This document shows positions 56,228 to 64,000 of a stretch of 64,000 nucleotides of DNA, piece after piece (the stretch's first letter is position 1; each line of letters starts with the position of its first letter). The notes beneath the pieces were generated by a model. It had not been told where the DNA came from, did no database searches, and was given only the letters and a program-made list of their open reading frames with translations. The stretch spans positions 558,001 through 622,000 of the forward strand of contig NZ_SWKM01000012.1 in assembly GCF_005871205.1 (NCBI RefSeq). Direction: 5' to 3'. The position numbers and the translations under genes were made by a program. This DNA comes from Marinobacter alexandrii (GTDB lineage Bacteria > Pseudomonadota > Gammaproteobacteria > Pseudomonadales > Oleiphilaceae).

Positions 56228-57064
56228 TCAGTCGTCGCCAATAAAGCGTGCAGCTTCCTCGCTTTTTGCCTGTACGTGAGCCCTGCGCTGGGAGCCCGGA
56301 CTGTTGTTATCTCCGACCACGTCGTCCGGGTGTACCAATGTTGGCCCCTTGGCTAGGTTCTGAAGGGCGGTGTCGGCAATATCATTGGCCTGGGGAAGCG
56401 CCATGGTTCTGGCTTCGGGGATCCCAAGGCGCGCCATGGTGTCGCGGATTGTTGGCGTGTCGACAGTGCTAATGAGCACATTCAATACATCGACGTTATG
56501 TGTTTTCCACTCCGCCCAGAGGGACTCCCCCAAATTGAGACAGAATGCCTTGGTGGCCGAGTACATGCCGAGTTTCCGTACGCCACCCAGAGCCGCATGA
56601 GAGCCGACAAGAATCAGACCTCCCTGTCGGCGTTCCACCATCTTGCTGCCGAACGCATGCGATAATTCCATCACAGTCTGGGTGTTCATCCTGAGCAAAC
56701 GATTCCAGTTGTCGATGCTGGTACTGAGAAACTGGCTGATGAAGGGGTCACCGCCGGCGTTGTAGATCATCAGGCCGACCTGTCGCCGTTCAACTGCGTC
56801 GACCAGTCGTTCTGCCGCATCAACGGTAGATAGGTCCTGGCACAGAACCAGAACCTCTACGCTGTATTGGCTCTGCAGCTCAGATTTCAGTGACCCGAGA
56901 GCGGCTTGACGGCGAGCCACGAGAATGCAGTTGAGCCCGCGCGATGCGGCCTGATGCGCAAAGGCTGCGCCGACGCCGTGAGAGGCTCCGGCGATCAATG
57001 CCCAGGGTCCATAATTGCGAAAAAAGTCAGTACCCGAAGCGGCATCAGCGTGATTGAGTCTCAT
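56228..57064 (-). CDS. Short-chain dehydrogenase/reductase
   Basis: A 278-residue SDR of the hydroxysteroid-dehydrogenase-like/DltE type: ALIAGASHGVGAAFA cofactor motif, arginines in VARRQAAL favouring NADP(H), YNAGG, VGSHAALGG serine and the canonical MYSATKAF (YxxxK). The ATG at 57064 is chosen with a GGAGA site upstream; the longer frame overlaps the next gene. It lies between the MFS and phosphotransferase genes and probably acts on an alcohol or ketone intermediate of the island. Confidence 0.88.
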   Translation of the reverse strand: MRLNHADAASGTDFFRNYGPWALIAGASHGVGAAFAHQAASRGLNCILVARRQAALGSLKSELQSQYSVEVLVLCQDLSTVDAAERLVDAVERRQVGLMIYNAGGDPFISQFLSTSIDNWNRLLRMNTQTVMELSHAFGSKMVERRQGGLILVGSHAALGGVRKLGMYSATKAFCLNLGESLWAEWKTHNVDVLNVLISTVDTPTIRDTMARLGIPEARTMALPQANDIADTALQNLAKGPTLVHPDDVVGDNNSPGSQRRAHVQAKSEEAARFIGDD

Positions 57065-57095
57065 ATTGTCATGTCTCCAGGAACGAATTCGGGCC

Positions 57096-58457
57096 TTATA
57101 TTTCAGGCAGGTCGATATGGCTTGCTGAGGCTCCAATAGCCGTCTTCCCAAATACCTGTACCTGCCGTTCAATCTGAGACGCAAACAGTTGGAACAGAGC
57201 GTGGTCCTCCTCTGGCCCCGCTTGCTTTACAAAGGTTTCAAGGGCCTCGTCCAGTGCTTCGGGCGTCTCGAATTTTTGCCCCAGCAGGTGCTCTGTTTCT
57301 TTCTGGTCCTGTGCTTGCAGGTGTAGTGTCATCGCGTCGGCTTTGCCCAGATACTCAACAATTTTGCGGACCGCATTGAGTTTCGTTTTCTGGAAGGTTT
57401 CCGTTGTTTCTACCTGTTCGACAGCATCGGCAAGCATACTGATAAGTGGTGCATTCGGGCCTTGTGTGTGAATGTCGATGGAAGGGCGTGGAATGGGAAT
57501 ACCCATGGACTCCGACAGTGCATGGACCACGACCCGGCGCAGGGCGATATCGAATTCAACGTAGGTATCGTGGGGGTCGCCAGGCTTGGGTGTGGCGACG
57601 GTTGATGAAAACTGCATCGCACTGACGGTGGAAAACAGAACGGTGTGGAACCGGATGACGTCTGGCTCAAGTGGCTCGCCACTGACTTCCTGGTAGTAGC
57701 GATAGAGCTCGCTGAACTTGCAACCCAGAGGTTCATAGTTCTCCCGCATACGGGCGGACGCAAGGTCTGCGAGAGGGTCGCCTATCATGGCAAACTCAAA
57801 ATCGTACAGGGCGTTGAGTTTGCCGTCCTTGAACAGATATTGCCCGGAGTCATACTGAACCAGGCTCGCCTTGGTGCGGTGTTGTGGAACGTTGCGCCTG
57901 AGCCATTTCAAGGCAAACTCAAGCAGTGGTTGGGGCCGTGTCTTGTTACGCTCGTAAAGAGGGTAGTACGCATCGAGCCCAGCCAATGCAATGTCCTCCG
58001 GACTGGTGGGCAGGTGAATACCTTTCTCCACAAAAGGCCCCACCGGTAATTTGTGCATGGCTGCCATGGCCTCCACATACTGTCTGGCGAGCTCAAGCCT
58101 TTGGGTATCGTCATTTGCAGTGGAAACGTCCCGGGTTCCAGGAACAGCTTCCATGACGATGGCCTGCGGGTCTTCGCAGAACCCATATATATGGGGTACA
58201 GGTATGCCGTGCTTACCAAGAACCTCAAGGATGTCGGCTTCGCGGCGGAGCTCGGGAAAAGGGTTAACATCGCCGCCACGTTCGCCTCGGATGTGCAGTT
58301 TGAGCAGCTCCTCTCCTGATTGAAGATCAAGGTTCCAGGCGGGACGCCAACGAGGTAGGCGTTCAATATGGGTGACTTGCCCGCCAAGCGTTAGCTCAAC
58401 AAATTGACAGATTTTCTGTTCCGTTTGGGTTCTGGTCTGATTGACAGCCATATTCAT
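57096..58457 (-). CDS. Phosphotransferase-fold protein (APH/ACAD10-like)
   Basis: A 453-residue protein with an aminoglycoside-phosphotransferase/choline-kinase-like fold. The N-lobe contains IERLPRWRPAWNLDLQSGEELLKLHI. The catalytic-loop region reads VQYDSGQYLFKDGK, where the usual HGDxxxxN has lost its histidine but kept the aspartate. The metal-binding DFEFAMIGDPLADLA is intact. A helical C-terminal extension of about 130 residues is unusual. Related proteins act in acyl or hydroxyacyl-CoA catabolism as well as in resistance. The ATG at 58457 has a GGAG site six bases upstream. The substrate is unknown. Confidence 0.82.
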   Translation of the reverse strand: MNMAVNQTRTQTEQKICQFVELTLGGQVTHIERLPRWRPAWNLDLQSGEELLKLHIRGERGGDVNPFPELRREADILEVLGKHGIPVPHIYGFCEDPQAIVMEAVPGTRDVSTANDDTQRLELARQYVEAMAAMHKLPVGPFVEKGIHLPTSPEDIALAGLDAYYPLYERNKTRPQPLLEFALKWLRRNVPQHRTKASLVQYDSGQYLFKDGKLNALYDFEFAMIGDPLADLASARMRENYEPLGCKFSELYRYYQEVSGEPLEPDVIRFHTVLFSTVSAMQFSSTVATPKPGDPHDTYVEFDIALRRVVVHALSESMGIPIPRPSIDIHTQGPNAPLISMLADAVEQVETTETFQKTKLNAVRKIVEYLGKADAMTLHLQAQDQKETEHLLGQKFETPEALDEALETFVKQAGPEEDHALFQLFASQIERQVQVFGKTAIGASASHIDLPEI

Positions 58458-58523
58458 TGGTATCTCCGGCCCAGTGCGTTTGGGCGTATCAGTATGTAAA
58501 TCCATGGAAATGAAACGCGTTGA

Positions 58524-58955
58524 CTAAAGGCTGGGACCACCGACCTGGTCCATAGGCACTCCTTTTTTCCGTGCCAGGTCGGCGGTGTCGAGATACTCCC
58601 GCCAGGCGGTGATGAGCCCCTCCTCGTTGAGTTCATACACTGCTACCATCGAATGGGGCATCGGCACACCGCTGGATACGGCGTAATCCTCTCTCTCTGT
58701 CATCACTATGTGGTCTGAAGAGACCATGTGTCGGATAACGCAGTGGTTATGTGTGACATAGCTCATTTGTCGCTGTATTTCGCTTCTTAATGCTGCACGG
58801 CCTTTGATCGTTGGCCCTCCCGGCACCCATAGTTGCCAGACGGCGTCTTCTGCCATCATGGCCAGGATCTTTTCGACATCGGGGCGGGATGATGCGGTCC
58901 CATCTCCCCACGCATCGCAGAAGCTGCGGATTAGTTGTTCCTGTCGCTGGCCCAT
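58524..58955 (-). CDS. Limonene-1,2-epoxide-hydrolase-like / SnoaL-like protein
   Basis: A 143-residue NTF2-fold protein. The residues of the limonene epoxide hydrolase triad can be placed: an Arg-x-Asp in TEREDYAV and a later Asp in WREYLDTADL. An aromatic- and proline-rich segment (AVWQLWVPGGPTIKG) matches the family opening. It could open an epoxide or catalyse a polyketide-type isomerisation. It lies between the phosphotransferase and SDR genes on the minus strand. The assignment to LEH over generic SnoaL is moderately supported. Confidence 0.75.
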   Translation of the reverse strand: MGQRQEQLIRSFCDAWGDGTASSRPDVEKILAMMAEDAVWQLWVPGGPTIKGRAALRSEIQRQMSYVTHNHCVIRHMVSSDHIVMTEREDYAVSSGVPMPHSMVAVYELNEEGLITAWREYLDTADLARKKGVPMDQVGGPSL

Positions 58956-58992
58956 ATTCGCCTCCAGAAATTATTTGAATGCCGTTTTGGAT

Positions 58993-59790
58993 TTAGAGAT
59001 AGGTTCTGACAACCGGAACCATGGGAGTGGCGCAGCTCATGCCGCCATCGACACGCATGAGGGCGCCATTGACATAGCACGACTCATCGGACGCGAGATA
59101 AACGGCCATCTGTGCAATATCCTCGGGCTGCCCCAATCGCGGTGAATTCTGGAGCTCCAGAAAGGCCTCCTTCATCTTTTCGTTGGCCCAGCCTTCCATA
59201 GCTGGCGTACGAATCACCCCTGGCAAAATGCCGTTACACCGAATACCGCGCTTGCCAAAGGTGGCGGCAAGAGTCTGCACATACCAGTTGAGCGCTGCCT
59301 TGGAAGCGCCATAGCTGAACTGGGCGACTTCACCTGCAATTGAGCTTGTTGACGAGGTAAAGAGAATGGAGCCGCTGGATCGTTCCAGCATATGCGGCAA
59401 GGCATGTTTGCATGCGAGCACACCACCCAAGACGTTAACCCGCATGTTGTCGTGGAACAGGTCCTCGTTGAAGTTCAGAAAATCGACATCCCGAATCGTA
59501 TCCGGGTTTTTGTTAACGGCGTTGTTGAAGAGGATGTCGATACCCGAATAAGTTTCAACGGTGGTGTCGATCATCCGCTTTATATCTTCTTCTTTGCCAG
59601 CGTCGGCCTTCAGGGCCAGAGCCGTTCCCCCCGCTCCCTGAATATCTCCTGCGACGGTTTCAGCTGCGTCGAGGTAGAGGTCGCTGACGGTTACCTTGGC
59701 TCCCTCTTGCGCAAAGGCCAGGGCACTTGCTCGACCAATGCCACTGCCGGCACCGGTAATAACGGCCACTTTTCCGTTTAGACGATTCAT
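58993..59790 (-). CDS. Short-chain dehydrogenase/reductase
   Basis: A 265-residue classical SDR: TGAGSGIG cofactor loop, acidic SDLYLDA after the second strand (NAD preference), FNNAVN, the serine in FTSSTSSIAGE and the canonical YGASK. It is the next gene after the DUF1329 gene in the mirrored block and likely oxidises an alcohol of the degraded compound. Spacing to the epoxide-hydrolase-like gene is 37 bp, consistent with one operon. Confidence 0.9.
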   Translation of the reverse strand: MNRLNGKVAVITGAGSGIGRASALAFAQEGAKVTVSDLYLDAAETVAGDIQGAGGTALALKADAGKEEDIKRMIDTTVETYSGIDILFNNAVNKNPDTIRDVDFLNFNEDLFHDNMRVNVLGGVLACKHALPHMLERSSGSILFTSSTSSIAGEVAQFSYGASKAALNWYVQTLAATFGKRGIRCNGILPGVIRTPAMEGWANEKMKEAFLELQNSPRLGQPEDIAQMAVYLASDESCYVNGALMRVDGGMSCATPMVPVVRTYL

Positions 59791-59859
59791 TCTGATACGC
59801 CCTTCTTTATATGGATGAGGTTGACGATGTAAGAGTCGCCGGTTTGCTTCCGGACATAA

Positions 59860-61212
59860 TTAGCGTCGTTGGCCAGCGGCGATGGTTCGAGGGTTGGCTT
59901 CACGTTCGTTGACGGGGTCTTCCCGGTAGCGAGTCGGGCCGTTGCCGAACATGCCGTATTGGTTGCGAGTGTGGTCGTAGAGGGAGTAGCTGTCCTGCTG
60001 AGGGTTGTTGGGAACACCATAGGCCTGGATGTTGTACTGGGCCCCCGAGCGGAACAGATTGTTGCTGTCGTCCCAGGCATCGTATAGCGCAGCTCCCCAG
60101 GTATCTTCGTCAATGTAATAGCGACGTTTTTCCTGGGCGTGCCGGACATCCTCTTTTCGGGTGGCTGTAATGACCCAGGCGCGGTGGAGTTCCCAACGCT
60201 GGCATGCGGGATTAATGTGGTGCTCCATCAGCTTGGTTTCGATGTCACAACCCCATTTGAGCTTGTAGTTGCTGTAGGGGAGGAACATTTCCTTCTTGCC
60301 GTCCAGAGACCAGTTGAAACGATCCATTTTTCCGGAGAACAAAAAGATTTCGTCGTAGAACGACACGCTACCGAATGCGGAATTGGGGGTGTCATAGGAA
60401 AATTCGGGCGCTGTTCTGACCCGGCGTTGTCCGGTGGTATAGCTCCAGGCGTATCGGTCGTGCTTGACAGGGTCCAGGTAATCCCAGTAGCCGGAGGCTC
60501 CACCGGCGTTTCTTGCCGGGGCGATAACCCGTGACCAGATACGCTGAAACATTTTCGGATCGCGGGCCTCAACACCGACCTGGTAGAAGGGTTTCTCTCC
60601 TGTGGATCGGTTGGTATTGGTCAGGGTGACGTGTCCGCCACTGACAACATAAGCGCTATGATTCCAGTCCCAGCCATTGACGCCCTGATAATTCAGGAGA
60701 TAGTTCCACATAGCCTCGCGCCCGGTTTTCGGCAACGGAAAGGGGAGGCCTCCACGGCATGCCTCACTGACGGATAGCCCGTCATTGAATGATTTGCAGT
60801 CCGGATTTTTCGCATTACGCTCACTTGCTGCCAGAAAGTGTTCCGGATAGGCCGCAGTTCGATGCGTGGGGTATATATCCATGTAATAGGTATCGGGATA
60901 CCTTTTCAAAAGACGCATTTGCCCTGCAGAGAGTTGATCTGCGTATTCGTCGGCGTTCTCGGCTGTAATTCGAAACAGTGGATCTTCATCGGCGAAAGGG
61001 TTCGGCCAGAAGCCATCTCCGGGAGTCAGGCCGGCGTCGGGCTTCAGCCCACCAGTGTATTCGGGAATTGTGCCCGCCTCATTGCCGGCAACTTCTGCTC
61101 CCCAGGGGGTCAGCTCCTGACCGAGATCGCTGGGTGTCCAGTCTGGTGCTGAATGAACCTGCAGGGTCACCAGTGCGAATAATGAACTGACGAAATAGCG
61201 GTTTATCTTCAT
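59860..61212 (-). CDS. DUF1329-family periplasmic/envelope protein (second copy)
   Basis: A 450-residue paralogue of the protein at 43893-45275. It has the same blocks: ELTPWGAEVAGNEAGTIPEY, RYPDTYYMDIYPTHRTAAYP, YTTGQRRVRTAPEFSYDTP, and VTATRKEDVRHAQEKRRYYI. A signal peptide ends near VHSA-PDW (about 21). The ATG at 61212 with GGAG upstream is preferred; the long upstream extension would overlap the DUF1302 gene. It follows its DUF1302 partner by 43 bp. Confidence 0.88.
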   Translation of the reverse strand: MKINRYFVSSLFALVTLQVHSAPDWTPSDLGQELTPWGAEVAGNEAGTIPEYTGGLKPDAGLTPGDGFWPNPFADEDPLFRITAENADEYADQLSAGQMRLLKRYPDTYYMDIYPTHRTAAYPEHFLAASERNAKNPDCKSFNDGLSVSEACRGGLPFPLPKTGREAMWNYLLNYQGVNGWDWNHSAYVVSGGHVTLTNTNRSTGEKPFYQVGVEARDPKMFQRIWSRVIAPARNAGGASGYWDYLDPVKHDRYAWSYTTGQRRVRTAPEFSYDTPNSAFGSVSFYDEIFLFSGKMDRFNWSLDGKKEMFLPYSNYKLKWGCDIETKLMEHHINPACQRWELHRAWVITATRKEDVRHAQEKRRYYIDEDTWGAALYDAWDDSNNLFRSGAQYNIQAYGVPNNPQQDSYSLYDHTRNQYGMFGNGPTRYREDPVNEREANPRTIAAGQRR

Positions 61213-61255
61213 GACAATACTCCAGTTATTATTTTGGTCGTAAAGGAACGGAGAA

Positions 61256-62917
61256 TTAAAAGGCCGTGCTAAAACTGAGCGATACCCAATCCCGATCAGC
61301 GATACCAATGCTGCCGTTGCCGCCAACCACTGTATTGCCGACATTGGGGACATCGCGCTTGATGGCATCTGAACCATAGCCGATGTAGGAAAGGCTCAGT
61401 TCGTAACGCTCGTCAAAAACACCCTCGATGCCTACCTTGAAGTTGTAATCGTCTTCGTTACCGCCACCTGCGGCTGCATTTCCCGAGACGCCATAGCTGA
61501 TGCTCATTGGCGCGGACACATTCAGGCCGGGCATTACGGTTAGCCACTGAGGCGTGAAGTTGACTGCAACACCCGCATAATTACGTGTTGCACAGCCCCA
61601 GTCCTTATCTTGGTTCTGGCAGCCGTCGTAACCTTCCCCCCTGAACAGCTCCTGATTTTCAGTTACCCGGTCCAGATGGCTGTAGGCAACTTCGGTAATC
61701 AGTACACCGGTGTCGAAGAACTTGGTAGAGGGAAGAAGCCAGAGGCTGTTGGCGACCAGGTGCCAGGTATCCCCTCTGGCCCCTTCATCCGTCGTTGGGT
61801 TGAAACCACTGGAGGCAAGCGCTGCATCTTTGCGGTATGACAAGTCAACGCCGACCGAGGCGCCTCCCAGAACCGGACCTGCTGACCAGCTCAATCCGTA
61901 AAGCTTCGTATTTTCTGCATAAACGTAGCGCGCGAACCCCGGGCCAGTTTGCAGGCCCCAAGGGATGTAATCGTCGAACTCGCGATAGAACACACTGATA
62001 TCGGAATGTAGGAAGTCGAACCCATATCGAGCCATAACCCCCCAGTTGCCAGTGTCATCCGGCTCCACGGGGTCTGTTATCGGGAACGCGAAGCCTGGTG
62101 CTACAGGCAGTTGCTCAGGGCCTTCAAGAGCCACGTCTGCAGAGGCCAGGTAGGTTCCACCCTCGGCGGCTCTGGTCGGCTCCCACTCAAGAAAATACTG
62201 TGCTGCCACTGACAGGCGATCGGTCAACTGAACCTGGCCAGACACCTGGGTTAAAGGAAGAAATATTTCTCGGGTTTCTGTACCTGGATTGGTGACCGCT
62301 TTACGGCCATCAAGCGGAGCTTGGGAATAAGACGTTGCGTGTCCTGGAATCAGTAGCCCATTTCCCCAATACAGGGTATGCCTGCCCGCCCGCAGGCTGA
62401 CGGGCGCGTCGCCTGCGTAGAAACGTGTAAATGCGAAGGCGTCCAGGAGTTCACCGCTGGGGCCATTGTGATAGCGATCGGTGTGAGGTGAGTATCGCCC
62501 GCCAGCATAACTGGGGGTGCTGGGCCCGGATGGAGCGCCCGGATAAAAGACATTACCCGGGTTTGTTTCGACGTCGCTGTCGGCGTAAGCCTGGTCATAC
62601 CAACCCGCTGCACTGACCCTGAAACCGTGATCACGCTTATAGGCCAGCTCAAACTCGCTCAGCAGGTCCAAACGATTTGTCACCACATCGCCACGATCGA
62701 ATTTGTAATCTGACTCGTCGTAGGTGGCGTTATTGGCAAGGGCAGTGTCCCTGGCTTCAGCGCGAACACCGAGGTTGTAGCGGACGGTGTTGTCCCATCG
62801 GATGATGAGGTCATTGTTGCCGGTATCCAGTTCCATCCCGTGCGTCGCACTGGCACAGGTCAGCAGCACCGAGAACCGCGCAATGTGGTTGATACGTGAA
62901 AATCTGTTTTTGGGCAT
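61256..62917 (-). CDS. DUF1302-family outer-membrane protein (second copy)
   Basis: A 553-residue paralogue, equal in length to the copy at 42207-43868 and sharing its blocks: RWDNTVRYNLGVRAEARDTA, a YDESDYKFDRGDVVTNRLD segment, RVSAAGWYDQAYAD and a terminal phenylalanine. A signal peptide ends near ATHG-MEL (about 28). It is the promoter-proximal gene of the minus-strand block 62.9-54.9 kb and is divergent from the FAD oxidoreductase. It probably mediates passage of a hydrophobic substrate, perhaps a different one from that of the first copy. Confidence 0.88.
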   Translation of the reverse strand: MPKNRFSRINHIARFSVLLTCASATHGMELDTGNNDLIIRWDNTVRYNLGVRAEARDTALANNATYDESDYKFDRGDVVTNRLDLLSEFELAYKRDHGFRVSAAGWYDQAYADSDVETNPGNVFYPGAPSGPSTPSYAGGRYSPHTDRYHNGPSGELLDAFAFTRFYAGDAPVSLRAGRHTLYWGNGLLIPGHATSYSQAPLDGRKAVTNPGTETREIFLPLTQVSGQVQLTDRLSVAAQYFLEWEPTRAAEGGTYLASADVALEGPEQLPVAPGFAFPITDPVEPDDTGNWGVMARYGFDFLHSDISVFYREFDDYIPWGLQTGPGFARYVYAENTKLYGLSWSAGPVLGGASVGVDLSYRKDAALASSGFNPTTDEGARGDTWHLVANSLWLLPSTKFFDTGVLITEVAYSHLDRVTENQELFRGEGYDGCQNQDKDWGCATRNYAGVAVNFTPQWLTVMPGLNVSAPMSISYGVSGNAAAGGGNEDDYNFKVGIEGVFDERYELSLSYIGYGSDAIKRDVPNVGNTVVGGNGSIGIADRDWVSLSFSTAF

Positions 62918-63331
62918 CTAAGCCTCCATGAATCTTGTTTTTGTTGTCCGACATTTTTAGTTAAAGCGATCGCTCCCGGCGGAACAACGCCAACCACTAT
63001 TGACGAAATGCATATAGCTATCGCTCAACGTCACGAACCATTATTCTTGATGTAGTATCTTATTCTGCTTTCAGATTTTAACGCAGGAGAAGATAGTGTG
63101 ATGAAAAATGCACAAAAGTAGGTCCAGGCCGCGTAGTTGGCGGCTTCAATCGTTTTACTCCGGGTAAAACTGATGTTCGATGATATGAGGCGGTTTGCTG
63201 GTAGGGTCATGTCCAGTGATAGGCAGTCATCTGTCGCAATGAAGTGATCTCAGCAGGCCTGTGGTTTATGGCTGGCGGTGTGTCCTGACGATGAGGAGGC
63301 GCTGATCTGAACAGGGTATGGAGCAGGATTC
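62918..63331. promoter_or_regulatory. Divergent promoter region between DUF1302 and FAD oxidoreductase genes
   Basis: 414 bp with no gene. It contains a perfect 7-bp-arm inverted repeat, GTTTTAC (63152-63158) and GTAAAAC (63164-63170), which could be an operator or a hairpin, and a GCGATCGC palindrome near 62965. The GACAGG palindrome of the other DUF1302 promoter is not found here. Confidence 0.5.
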
Positions 63332-64000
63332 ATGAAAAACAACAAGACAGAGTACGACGTCATTATCGTCGGTGGAGGTAGCAACGGATTGTCCGCAGGC
63401 TGCTACCTGGGCTTAGCGGGAAAGAAAGTGCTCGTTCTGGAGGCGTTGGACAAGGTTGGGGGGATGGCCTCATCAGGGTATCTGATACCGGAAGCTCCTG
63501 AGCACCTCGTACATCCATGCGCACTGGACATGATGTCGATGCGGGTTCATTCCCACGTGCCCAAGGAATTGGATTTATCCCGCCATGGTTTTGAAATTCT
63601 GGATCTCAGTCCTGGATATGTCTATCTGCATCCGGACGGCAGCTCTTTGATATTTTGGCGGGACCGCCTGAAAACGGCGGATGAAATAAGGCGATTCAGC
63701 GAGCGCGACGCGGAAGCGTTCCTGAAGTTTATGGATCTTATCGATCTGTTCATGGACGTGGCGTTGCCAATGATGCGGGTCGACCCCGCACGCACCAATA
63801 TCAGGACAAAGCTTCGTGTGTTGGGTGCGATTTTAAAGAAAAGAAAACTCAAGCCTGAACTAATGGCATTGATGACCGGCTCGGCTCATCAAGCGGCTCG
63901 CGAGCGCTTTGAGCATCCAGTCACGATATCCGCAATGTGCGCCTTAACAGGGCTCGCCGGTGACATTACGGCCGATGGTGGTGGTATCTATTATGCGCTA
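63332..64000 (+). CDS. FAD-dependent oxidoreductase, phytoene-desaturase-like (cut by window edge)
   Basis: An ATG at 63332, after a GGAG site near 63320, opens a frame of 223 codons that runs off the window. The N-terminus has the dinucleotide-binding motif YDVIIVGGGSNGLSAGCYL and LVLEALDKVGGMASSG, typical of the phytoene desaturase/carotenoid oxidoreductase and flavin amine oxidase superfamily. Related enzymes oxidise or isomerise hydrophobic molecules such as carotenoids, steroids or terpenoids. Its place next to the DUF1302/DUF1329 genes suggests a role in the same catabolic island. The substrate cannot be assigned. Confidence 0.88.
   Translation, partial: MKNNKTEYDVIIVGGGSNGLSAGCYLGLAGKKVLVLEALDKVGGMASSGYLIPEAPEHLVHPCALDMMSMRVHSHVPKELDLSRHGFEILDLSPGYVYLHPDGSSLIFWRDRLKTADEIRRFSERDAEAFLKFMDLIDLFMDVALPMMRVDPARTNIRTKLRVLGAILKKRKLKPELMALMTGSAHQAARERFEHPVTISAMCALTGLAGDITADGGGIYYAL

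Noticed and set aside
61213..61377. N-terminal extension of the second DUF1329 protein
   Set aside because: It would overlap the upstream DUF1302 coding end; the ATG at 61212 has a ribosome site and is followed at once by a good signal peptide.

Overview
The window looks like a chromosomal segment of a marine, heterotrophic gammaproteobacterium, most likely Marinobacter or a close relative. This rests on the gene families present (liu leucine operon with acetoacetyl-CoA synthetase, ETF-ubiquinone oxidoreductase, a soluble Fds-type formate dehydrogenase, TRAP and BCCT transporters, DUF1302/DUF1329 envelope proteins). No database search was possible, so the genus is an inference.

Layout. (1) 1-7465: a divergent LysR gene, cut by the window edge, and a tight six-gene operon: aldehyde dehydrogenase, a dipeptidase-fold protein whose metal site looks degenerate, a BCCT transporter, two proteins of unknown function (576 aa and a DUF3726 protein) and a RidA-like protein. 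It reads as an uncharacterised pathway for a quaternary amine or other zwitterion. (2) 7.6-18.6 kb: an accessory zone punctuated by four copies of the 3' half of a tRNA-Arg(CCG) gene, all in the same orientation. Two copies carry a longer 387-bp direct repeat that brackets a 7.7-kb block holding a LysR regulator, an M20 amidohydrolase, a DctPQM TRAP transporter and a porin. The other intervals hold a PQQ-type sugar dehydrogenase with a cytochrome c, and a small PAS protein. Gene debris (EAL, membrane-protein and chemoreceptor fragments) lies near the right-hand side. (3) 18.6-27.3 kb: a diguanylate cyclase, then a complete NAD-dependent formate dehydrogenase operon fdsGBA-fdhD-fdsD with a divergent regulator. 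(4) 27.4-40.6 kb: on the minus strand, ETF-QO, acetoacetyl-CoA synthetase, the full liu operon (liuE, D, C, B, A, R), a quinone-oxidoreductase-type enzyme and a thiolase. Together these take leucine through isovaleryl-CoA and acetoacetate to acetyl-CoA. A long palindromic repeat lies between liuB and liuA.

(5) 40.9-64 kb: a probable catabolic island for a hydrophobic compound. A DUF1302-DUF1329-YCF48-RND envelope module leads into VOC, enoyl-CoA hydratase and SDR genes. TetR and AraC regulators, further SDRs, an MFS permease, a phosphotransferase-fold protein and a limonene-epoxide-hydrolase-like protein follow. A second, mirrored DUF1302-DUF1329 pair and the start of a phytoene-desaturase-like FAD oxidoreductase close the window. 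Two related palindromes in the divergent promoter region at 41.8-42.2 kb look like operators of one regulator.

No complete tRNA, rRNA, CRISPR array, integrase or transposase was seen.
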